12,397 nucleotides of DNA. Origin: JAYSRU01 sp043720875 (GTDB lineage: Bacteria > Bacteroidota > Bacteroidia > Flavobacteriales_D > Crocinitomicaceae). Position numbers and translations under genes: made by a program. The stretch lies in NCBI GenBank assembly GCA_043720875.1, contig JAYSRU010000155.1, forward strand, positions 1 through 12,397, read 5' to 3'. This document shows, in pieces, positions 6,939-12,397 of this stretch (position 1 is its first letter; each line of letters starts with the position of its first letter). The notes beneath the pieces are model-generated. The model worked only from the letters and a program-made list of their open reading frames with translations. It was not told the origin of the DNA and made no database searches.

Positions 6939-8483
6939 ATGAACAAACAAGTAATAAATGTAGTTTGGTTTAAAAGAGATTTGAGGTTTACTGATAATGA
7001 AGCGCTTTATAATGCCCAAAAATCAGAATTACCAGTGGTCTTAATCTACCTATTTGAACCATCGGTCATGGCTTTCGAGGATAGTGATACCAGGCATTGG
7101 AGATTCATTCATGAATCATTGACAGAAATGAATGCGAAACTAAAAAATCGCAATGCTCAAATTTATATTTTTCATCAAGAAGCCCTGTTTGTGTTTAAAG
7201 AGTTACTGATAGAATTTTCTATCAAAACTGTTTTTTCTTCAGAAGAAATCGGGAATGGACTGACGTTCGAGCGAGATAAAAATATAGGATCGTTATTCCG
7301 TTTAAATAAGGTTGTTTGGAATGAGTATCAAACCAATGGAATCGTGCGAAAACTTCAATCACGAGCAGGTTGGGAAAAGTTGTGGGATGCAAAAATGAAA
7401 GCTCAACCTAAAATGGTCCATGAGCATGAATGGAATTTAGTTACGCTCAATATAGCGTTTTTCAATGCGTTGAAAGGGGCAGAATTACCTGTAGAAATTA
7501 CAGTACGAAACAAGAATTTTCAAGAAGGTGGCGAGTATTGGGCTTGGCGTTATCTTGATAGCTTTATTCAAGAGCGCCACGCTAATTACAGTAAACACAT
7601 TAGTAAACCCATGCTAAGCAGAACAGGCTGTAGTCGTCTGTCTCCGTATTTGGCATATGGGAATATAAGTATGCGCATGGTGTATCAATATACCCGGCAA
7701 CGGTATGAAAAATCGCTCAATAAAAGAGCACTTTCAAATTTTATTTCGCGGCTGCATTGGCATTGTCATTTTATTCAAAAATTTGAAGATGAATGCCGAT
7801 ATGAATTTGAAAATATAAACAGAGCATACAATGGACTGATTAAACCAAAAAATGACAGGTATATCTCTGCCTGGCAAATTGGAAATACAGGTGTTCCAAT
7901 TGTTGATGCATGCATGCGTTGCTTGGTAGCAACAGGATATATAAATTTTAGAATGCGAGCTATGGTTGTTTCGTTCTTTGTGTTTAACCTTTGGCAAGAT
8001 TGGCGGGAGTTACATTTTTTGGCGCGACAGTTTTTAGATTATGAGCCCGGTATTCATTACCCACAACTACAAATGCAAAGTGGAACCACAGGTATAAATA
8101 CAATTCGGATTTATAATCCGGTAAAAAATTCATACGATCACGATAGCGAGGGTTTATTTATAAAAAAATGGTTGCCAGAGCTTGTTAACGTTCCCCTTGA
8201 ATTTATTCATGAACCTCATAAAATGAGTTCCATCGAACAACAACTGTATGCGTGTGAAATTGGAGTGAATTATCCATTTCCCATCGTAGATGTTGAAGAA
8301 ACAAGGAAACGCGCATCGGCAACAGTTTGGAGTTTTAGGAGAAATCCGGATGTAAAACTTGAAGGCAAAAGAATTTTAGAAAAGCACGTAAATACTAAAA
8401 AAAAGTCCGCAAAGAAAATAAAAACAGTAGAGCCCAAATCAAACGCTAAGAGCAATACATCCTACCAAACCCGATTATTATGA
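6939..8483 (+). CDS. Photolyase/cryptochrome family flavoprotein (class I-like topology, atypical active site)
   Basis: This 514-aa protein has the standard two-domain order. The N-terminal antenna-binding DNA_photolyase domain begins VVWFKRDLRFTDN (8-20), and the FAD-binding helical domain spans about 200-480. FAD-domain motifs include GCSRLSPYLAYGNIS (230-244), AWQIGNTGVPIVDACMR (311-327) and FRMR (337-340), then NLWQDWR (350-356), a GTTGINTIRIYNP stretch (382-394) and FIKKWLPEL. A lysine-rich tail (~480-505) ends the protein. Photolyases use blue light and FADH- to split UV pyrimidine dimers; cryptochromes use the same fold for signalling. Aligned from memory to E. coli PhrB, W306, W359 and W382 correspond to K302, W355 and L377, and the substrate-contacting Glu lies in an altered RLHWHCHF segment. 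Family membership is certain, but CPD repair, 6-4 repair or signalling cannot be told apart. It overlaps the DUF2071 gene by ATGA. Confidence 0.93.
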   Translation: MNKQVINVVWFKRDLRFTDNEALYNAQKSELPVVLIYLFEPSVMAFEDSDTRHWRFIHESLTEMNAKLKNRNAQIYIFHQEALFVFKELLIEFSIKTVFSSEEIGNGLTFERDKNIGSLFRLNKVVWNEYQTNGIVRKLQSRAGWEKLWDAKMKAQPKMVHEHEWNLVTLNIAFFNALKGAELPVEITVRNKNFQEGGEYWAWRYLDSFIQERHANYSKHISKPMLSRTGCSRLSPYLAYGNISMRMVYQYTRQRYEKSLNKRALSNFISRLHWHCHFIQKFEDECRYEFENINRAYNGLIKPKNDRYISAWQIGNTGVPIVDACMRCLVATGYINFRMRAMVVSFFVFNLWQDWRELHFLARQFLDYEPGIHYPQLQMQSGTTGINTIRIYNPVKNSYDHDSEGLFIKKWLPELVNVPLEFIHEPHKMSSIEQQLYACEIGVNYPFPIVDVEETRKRASATVWSFRRNPDVKLEGKRILEKHVNTKKKSAKKIKTVEPKSNAKSNTSYQTRLL

Positions 8484-9193
8484 GAACTTTTCTAACCGCA
8501 AATTGGCAAAATCTGATCATGGTCAATTATGAAATTGACCCGGCCATCTTAACGCCTTATTTACCTAAGGGTGTTGAATTAGATTTTTACCTTGGGAAGT
8601 CTTATGTTTCACTCGTTGGATTTATGTTCAAGAAAACTTCAATTTTTGGTGTTCCGATCCCTTTATTGGGAAACTTTGAAGAAGTGAATTTGCGTTTTTA
8701 TGTAGTGCGTACCGTTAACGGGGTAAAGAGGCGAGGGGTAGTTTTTATAAACGAAACCGTGCCTAATAAAATTGTGGCCTTTGTTGCAAATAAGCTGTAT
8801 AAAGAACATTACGTGGCAATTCCAACAAAACACAACTGGGTTTCAAAAAACAACACGAAGGAAATTGAATACGAGTGGAAAGTCAAAACGTATTGGAATC
8901 GAATGAAGGTTGTTGCTTCAAATGATGTCAAAGCAATTACCAAAAATAGTATCGAAGAATTTATTTTTGAACACTATTTTGGCTACACAAAAGTTGATCA
9001 ATCAAAAAGTTTAGAGTACAGAATTCGTCATCCGTCATGGAAAATTCATAAGGTGCTCGAGTTTAACGTGACGTGCGATTTTTCGTCGTTTTACGGGGAG
9101 GCATTTTCAGGTTTAAATAAGGTTGCTCCTTCTTCAGTTTTGCTTGCGGTAGGTTCTGATGTAAGTATTGATTGGAATCGAGTGCGTTTTTGA
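8480..9193 (+). CDS. DUF2071 (YqjF-like) protein
   Basis: This 237-aa cytosolic protein has the DUF2071 pattern: an N-terminal W-x-x-L...NYEIDPAILTPYLPKGVELD (9-36), YVSLVGFMF (43-51), VNLRFYVVRTVNGVKRRGVVF (~69-89) and a C-terminal half ending in GEAFSGLNKVAPSSVLLAVGS. In this family the central region gives an acetoacetate-decarboxylase-like beta fold, but the biochemical function is not established. The ATG is inside the photolyase stop (ATGA, 4-base overlap), so it is translationally coupled to the photolyase-family protein and probably needed under the same conditions. No signal peptide or transmembrane helix is seen. Confidence 0.85.
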   Translation: MRTFLTANWQNLIMVNYEIDPAILTPYLPKGVELDFYLGKSYVSLVGFMFKKTSIFGVPIPLLGNFEEVNLRFYVVRTVNGVKRRGVVFINETVPNKIVAFVANKLYKEHYVAIPTKHNWVSKNNTKEIEYEWKVKTYWNRMKVVASNDVKAITKNSIEEFIFEHYFGYTKVDQSKSLEYRIRHPSWKIHKVLEFNVTCDFSSFYGEAFSGLNKVAPSSVLLAVGSDVSIDWNRVRF

Positions 9194-9283
9194 TTTATCT
9201 AAATTTTTTATGCTTGTTCGTAGGTGATTGCTAAAAAAAAATAGATTCCTTTGTGGCATAACGATGTTTGATGCTTAATAATA

Positions 9284-9910
9284 ATGAACGATCTTAATTG
9301 TATTTTGTTCCGTGAACCAAACAGTTTAATTGAACTAGAATCCTTGTTGCGTCTTAGGTTTTCTGTGTACGCGAATGACGCGTTTTTGAGTGGAATGGTA
9401 GATGAAACGGCCTTTTTTGATATTAGCGAGTTTGATATAAACGCGTATCATTTTGGAGCCTTTTTGAACAATGAAGCAATTGCCTGTATTAGAATTACAA
9501 ATGCAACAGAGACCAGTTTCACGCCTTGGATGCGTCAAATTGTGCTCCAAAACAATCTTTTTGTATCACCTAAACAGACAAAATTTCCTTTTCAAGCATA
9601 TTATCCGGATAAATTATGGAGTGAGCGGTTTATTCAAAGTTTAGAAGGCAAAAAGATCGGTGAGGTGGGAAAATTGGCAATTCATAAAAAATTCCGCAAA
9701 TCGGGTACGGTGCTGTTTGGACTTATAGAATCGTTTGTTAACTATTGCACAGATATTCAGTCTTTTGAAACTGGTTTTGGCGTTTGTTCTCTGTCGCTTG
9801 CACGCTACTATAAGCGTTTTGGTTTTTCAAAAACAATGGGTGCACAATCTTTTATTCATGAAGGTTTGCCAGAAGCAGATGTATTAAGGTTCGATAAAGT
9901 AAATTTATGA
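9284..9910 (+). CDS. GNAT-fold acyltransferase, LuxI/FeeM-like
   Basis: This 208-aa protein lacks a signal peptide. Its layout recalls the GNAT subgroup that includes acyl-homoserine-lactone synthases and N-acyl amino acid synthases (FeeM). Near the start is LLRLRFSVYANDAFL (21-35, LuxI-like R...VF/Y). Acidic residues then precede a core strand (DISEFDINAYHFGAF, 46-60), followed by NNEAIACIRIT (62-72, compare G-x-V-V-G-x-x-R-L). The acyl/CoA-binding region is IGEVGKLAIHKKFRKSG (125-141; E127 and R138 match the E-x-S-R-x-x-V...R pattern). The C-terminal helix and strand include ARYYKRFGF (173-181), a classic GNAT end. The GNAT fold is well supported; the acyl-donor and acceptor are unknown. 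It lies 90 bases after DUF2071 on the same strand. A plain N-acetyltransferase is the main alternative. Confidence 0.7.
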   Translation: MNDLNCILFREPNSLIELESLLRLRFSVYANDAFLSGMVDETAFFDISEFDINAYHFGAFLNNEAIACIRITNATETSFTPWMRQIVLQNNLFVSPKQTKFPFQAYYPDKLWSERFIQSLEGKKIGEVGKLAIHKKFRKSGTVLFGLIESFVNYCTDIQSFETGFGVCSLSLARYYKRFGFSKTMGAQSFIHEGLPEADVLRFDKVNL

Positions 9911-9982
9911 CTAGTTAGGTTGAAAATTATCCATGAATGAGATAACATAAACTTTGTTAATCTTTCAAAATTCAGGCTTTTG

Positions 9983-10014
9983 TTGTGCGTATTTGCCATT
10001 CTTTTGTACCATTG
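9983..10014 (+). promoter_or_regulatory. Candidate promoter for the epimerase gene
   Basis: TTG (9983-9985) and TACCATTG (10007-10014) are 21 bases apart, one mismatch from TTG-N17-23-TAnnTTTG. If used, transcription starts near 10018. That is upstream of ATG 10042 and downstream of the alternative in-frame ATG at 9985. Confidence 0.3.
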
Positions 10015-10041
10015 AATTTTGTTCACAAAAATATTATAAGC

Positions 10042-10950
10042 ATGAAACAAATAGTATTAATAACTGGGGCGAACGGAATGGTCGCAAAAAGTTTGGCAGA
10101 AAAGCTGTCAGATCACTATGATATTAGATTTTTGTCACGATCAAAATCGAATGGAAATCAATTTGAATGGAATGTCGATTCGAATTACATCGACCCTAGA
10201 GCGTTGGATAATGTGAACCATGTTATTCATCTTGCTGGTGCGGGCATAGCAGATAAACGGTGGACTGAGGATAGGAAGCAACTTATTTTAACGAGTCGGA
10301 CCAAAAGTGCACAACTAATACTGGATGCCTTACTTAAGCGTCAGCAGATAATAGATTCGTTCATTTCTATTTCTGGTACGGGATATTATGGTGGCTACAC
10401 CAAAGATGAAACATTTGACGAGGAAAGCGAACCGGGAAATGATTATTTGGGTAGTGTTTGTGTGGCTTGGGAAAATTGTGCGAAACAATTTGAAATCGAA
10501 AAGGTGGCGCGAAAAGTCGCAATTGTGAGAGCTGGAGTAGTGCTAGCAAAGAATGACGGTGCTCTAACTAAAATAGCTGCGCCTATTAAATATGGTATCG
10601 GCTCGCTACTTGGAAGTGGAAAGCAATTTATGCCATGGATACACCTCGAGGATTTGAATAATATTTTCAAATTCATACTCGAAAATGATTCAGTTCAAGG
10701 AATATATAATGCTGTAGCTCCAGATCATGTTACAAATAAAGTATTTACACAAACGTTGGCTAAACAACTGAAGCGCCCATTGTTTCTTCCGAAGGTTCCG
10801 AAATTTCTTCTCAAATTAATTTTAGGTGAAATGTCAGTTGTTGTGTTGGAAGGAAGCCGCGTTTCTTCAAAAAAGATACAAGACGCAGGTTTTAATTTCG
10901 GCTATGGAACTTTAAAAGAAGCCTTGAGTAATCTTTATCCGTTGAAATAA
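10042..10950 (+). CDS. TIGR01777/YfcH-type NAD(P)-dependent epimerase-like SDR
   Basis: The start is ATG 10042 (302 aa), because MKQIVLITGANGMVAKSL opens directly with the Rossmann strand and the G-x-x-G-x-x-x dinucleotide loop. The longer frame from 9985 adds 19 unconserved residues. Other matches to the family are HLAGAGIADKRW (~68-79), SISGTGYYGGYTKDETFDEES (~112-131, with the catalytic-type S/Y pair), SVCVAWENCAKQFE and IVRAGVVLAKNDGAL. Further on are a glycine-rich GSGKQFMPWIHLEDL stretch and IYNAVAPDHVTNKVFTQTLA, followed by the C-terminal DUF1731-like segment (RPLFLPKVPKFLLKLILGEMS...VLEGSRVSSKKIQDAGFNF). The family is an extended/atypical SDR of uncertain substrate. Relatives often sit beside photolyase genes in bacterial light-response loci, which fits the location, though a separate promoter may drive it. 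Confidence 0.92.
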   Translation: MKQIVLITGANGMVAKSLAEKLSDHYDIRFLSRSKSNGNQFEWNVDSNYIDPRALDNVNHVIHLAGAGIADKRWTEDRKQLILTSRTKSAQLILDALLKRQQIIDSFISISGTGYYGGYTKDETFDEESEPGNDYLGSVCVAWENCAKQFEIEKVARKVAIVRAGVVLAKNDGALTKIAAPIKYGIGSLLGSGKQFMPWIHLEDLNNIFKFILENDSVQGIYNAVAPDHVTNKVFTQTLAKQLKRPLFLPKVPKFLLKLILGEMSVVVLEGSRVSSKKIQDAGFNFGYGTLKEALSNLYPLK

Positions 10951-10973
10951 AGCGAACATATCGTAGCTTTTTT
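10949..10973 (+). terminator. Weak candidate terminator after the epimerase gene
   Basis: AAAGC (10949-10953) pairs with GCTTT (10966-10970), followed by further T's (10971-10973). The stem is only five base pairs with a 12-base loop, so this is a low-confidence call. It sits immediately at the stop codon and before the next promoter. Confidence 0.3.
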
Positions 10974-10977
10974 ATGA

Positions 10978-11006
10978 TTGACATTAGCCAAATATCCCTA
11001 CCTTTG
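10978..11006 (+). promoter_or_regulatory. Bacteroidota-type promoter of the DUF1566-like gene
   Basis: TTG (10978-10980) and TACCTTTG (10999-11006) are separated by 18 bases. The -7 box matches TAnnTTTG exactly. Transcription would start near 11010-11013, after the upstream ATG at 11008, so translation should begin at the ATG at 11029. Confidence 0.55.
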
Positions 11007-11028
11007 AATGAATTTAATTTATTTAATA

Positions 11029-11661
11029 ATGGGGAATTTTTATTCAAGTGTGGTCGTGCTTTTTTGCATCTCTTTTATAGGATTCGCAGGGCCAAACAAA
11101 TTTAAAAACACAATCAAAAGTCACGTTTTTACGGGCGAATTTGTGGTAAATAATAGCCTGTTTAATCTTCCCATTTACACGTTGAAGCCAACACCACCAA
11201 AAAAATACAAGCATTTCTTAGGCGAAGTATTTAGCGATGGAGTCATCTTTAAATTGTCGAAAGGGAAAGATGGAGTAGAACATGGTTTAGTGATTGCCTT
11301 AAGTGAAAGTATTCCTGTTTCATGGCAATCAACACTTGCCCTTGTAAAAGCAAATGGAAAAGTAACTGGAATGAGTAACACGGGTTTAATGACAAACAGT
11401 CCGGCGGCAATCTACGTAAAAACATTAGGGAAAGAATGGTATTTGCCGAGCATAGATGAATTAACTAAACTTTACGAAAATCGTTATTACGTGCAAAAAG
11501 CATTAGAAAAAGGAAAGCACACCATGGTGAGTTTAGTACGTTATTGGAGCAGTACCGAACACGATGCTACGTTTGCTTATTACTTAGATTTCGCAGACGG
11601 ATCTGCCTCCAATTACCATAAATCAGGTTTGTATCCGGTGCGCGGAATTAAATCATTTTAA
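11029..11661 (+). CDS. Secreted DUF1566 (Lcl C-terminal-like) domain protein
   Basis: I choose ATG 11029 (210 aa) over ATG 11008, because the promoter's -7 box ends at 11006 and because MGNFYSSVVVLFCISFIGFA|G is a good signal peptide. The mature protein has the DUF1566 pattern. An N-terminal GEVFSDGVIFKL (compare G-G-I-V-F-Y) precedes EHGLVIALSE (compare HGLIAA). WYLPSIDELTKLY starts near residue 137, YWSSTEHDA near 172, and the end reads GLYPVRGIKSF (compare VRaIRsF). The domain resembles FGly-sulfatase/C-type-lectin-like modules found in secreted or surface proteins of Bacteroidota; its ligand is unknown. There is no lipobox or C-terminal sorting domain, so it is probably periplasmic or released. 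It is followed 45 bases later by the peptidase gene on the same strand. Confidence 0.82.
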   Translation: MGNFYSSVVVLFCISFIGFAGPNKFKNTIKSHVFTGEFVVNNSLFNLPIYTLKPTPPKKYKHFLGEVFSDGVIFKLSKGKDGVEHGLVIALSESIPVSWQSTLALVKANGKVTGMSNTGLMTNSPAAIYVKTLGKEWYLPSIDELTKLYENRYYVQKALEKGKHTMVSLVRYWSSTEHDATFAYYLDFADGSASNYHKSGLYPVRGIKSF

Positions 11662-11706
11662 TAATTTTGGTTAACAGCAGCAACTAACAAATTTTAATAC
11701 AGTTTT

Positions 11707-12397
11707 ATGCCAATAAGAATAGAAGAAGATAATCCTGGTTCGGAGCGTCAAGAAAACAGAGGTTCATCCAAGAGATCTAATGGAAATGCAGGATTAGCAG
11801 GTGGATTAGCAGGCGGTTTGGGCGGTTTGGTGAAAGTTCTGTTGCCCCTAATTATGAAAAAGCCTAAAATCATGCTTTTACTCCTACTCGTTGCGGGAAT
11901 AGGTTATTTTGTGTATACCAAATACTCAGGAAAAACAGCAGCAGGTTCATTGTCGCAATTGTCTTCCCTTTTTAGCACAGGAACAAAATTTGACGAAAAA
12001 CGATACAACGATACCGAAATTTATGAAGCATTGGCGGATAACAAAAAAAATCCATTGCCAGAGATGGTTTCGCTCGAAAGGTTCTGTCCACCTCGTTTAA
12101 ATCAAGGCGCTCAAGGTTCTTGTGTGGCTTGGGCAAGCGCTTATGCTGCACGAACTATTCTGGAAGCTTCTCGAACCGGAAAAGATCCTAAGTCGTGTCG
12201 TTTTAGTCCTTCATTTTTGTACAATCAAATTGCATTAGAAAATTGTCAAGGTTCTTATATAAAACTGGCAATGGAGCAAATGAAAGACAAAGGTTTAGTT
12301 CCGTTCGAAAAAATGAATTATTCAGACAAAGATTGTTCAAAGCAACCTACTTCTGATTTAAAATCACTCGCAGCAAATTACAAAACGGCAGGTTTTC
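11707..12397 (+). CDS. Membrane-anchored papain-like (C1 family) cysteine peptidase, N-terminal part, cut by the window edge
   Basis: Start ATG 11707; 230 codons are visible and the frame stays open at the right edge. Residues 1-28 are polar and charged (PIRIEEDNPGSERQ...). They are followed by a glycine-rich repeat (AGLAGGLAGGLGGLVK, 28-43) and one transmembrane helix (~54-70, IMLLLLLVAGIGYFVY). The catalytic-domain entry is LNQGAQGSCVAWASAYAA (131-148): Q133 is the likely oxyanion-hole residue and C139 the nucleophile, as in the papain QG-x-C-W motif. FSPSFLYNQIALENCQGSY (~170-190) matches the FSP-x-x-L-Y segment of bacterial C1 peptidases. The catalytic His and Asn lie beyond the window. 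The topology (short cytoplasmic tail, one helix, outside catalytic domain) is inferred. The substrate is unknown. Cysteines at 127, 139 and in the SCRF and ENCQG segments could form disulfides. Confidence 0.85.
   Translation, partial: MPIRIEEDNPGSERQENRGSSKRSNGNAGLAGGLAGGLGGLVKVLLPLIMKKPKIMLLLLLVAGIGYFVYTKYSGKTAAGSLSQLSSLFSTGTKFDEKRYNDTEIYEALADNKKNPLPEMVSLERFCPPRLNQGAQGSCVAWASAYAARTILEASRTGKDPKSCRFSPSFLYNQIALENCQGSYIKLAMEQMKDKGLVPFEKMNYSDKDCSKQPTSDLKSLAANYKTAGF

Noticed and set aside
6779..6973. 64-codon frame in the divergent promoter region
   Set aside because: It overlaps the photolyase start and candidate promoters, starts in AT-rich sequence, and has no domain or membrane pattern that argues for a protein.
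9263..9270. GATGTTTG as a promoter for the GNAT gene
   Set aside because: It has one mismatch and no TTG at 17-23 bases upstream; the gene may be read from the photolyase promoter instead.
11909..12100. 63-codon frame inside the peptidase gene
   Set aside because: It is an out-of-frame shadow of the C1 peptidase coding sequence, whose catalytic motif is clear in the other frame.

Overview
The window looks like a chromosomal segment of an AT-rich Bacteroidota (Flavobacteriales/Sphingobacteriales-like) bacterium. The clues are signal peptides ending in A-Q, almost no Shine-Dalgarno sequences, several TAnnTTTG-like promoter elements, and families typical of the phylum: a TPR-TM-SpoIIE phosphatase, a large secreted protein with a W-x-x-L-G-P segment, and a membrane-anchored papain-like peptidase. 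I see no rRNA, tRNA, CRISPR array, insertion sequence or phage gene.

Layout. The left edge holds the N-terminal part of a secreted protein on the minus strand (1-437). It is divergent from a TPR/transmembrane/SpoIIE-type PP2C phosphatase (694-3093, +). Two very small membrane-protein genes follow (3229-3405 and 3407-3505, +), then a Dps-type ferritin (3613-4089, +). A symmetrical hairpin at 4119-4155 separates dps from a convergent minus-strand operon. Read 5' to 3', that operon is an ABC ATPase (6634-5717), an ABC-2 permease (5717-4875) and an exported LolA-like protein (4870-4181). The junctions are a 1-base overlap and a 4-base gap.

A roughly 300-base divergent promoter region leads into a plus-strand group. 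It starts with a photolyase/cryptochrome homologue (6939-8483) that overlaps a DUF2071 gene (8480-9193) by ATGA. Next come a GNAT-fold protein with LuxI/FeeM-like features (9284-9910) and a TIGR01777/YfcH-type SDR epimerase (10042-10950). A small secreted DUF1566-like protein (11029-11661) has its own near-consensus promoter. The right edge cuts a papain-like C1 peptidase with an N-terminal membrane anchor (11707 to the end).

Functional reading (inference). Much of the region fits stress handling and the cell envelope: Dps for iron and peroxide, a photolyase-family flavoprotein with neighbours often met in light-stress loci, an envelope ABC exporter with a periplasmic LolA-like partner, and a sensory phosphatase. 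The points most worth follow-up are the photolyase homologue, which lacks the canonical tryptophan triad and the usual substrate-contacting glutamate; the acyl-homoserine-lactone-synthase-like GNAT beside it; the ABC exporter coupled to a LolA-like protein; and the two tiny membrane proteins. I found no clear sign of a wholly new multi-gene system.
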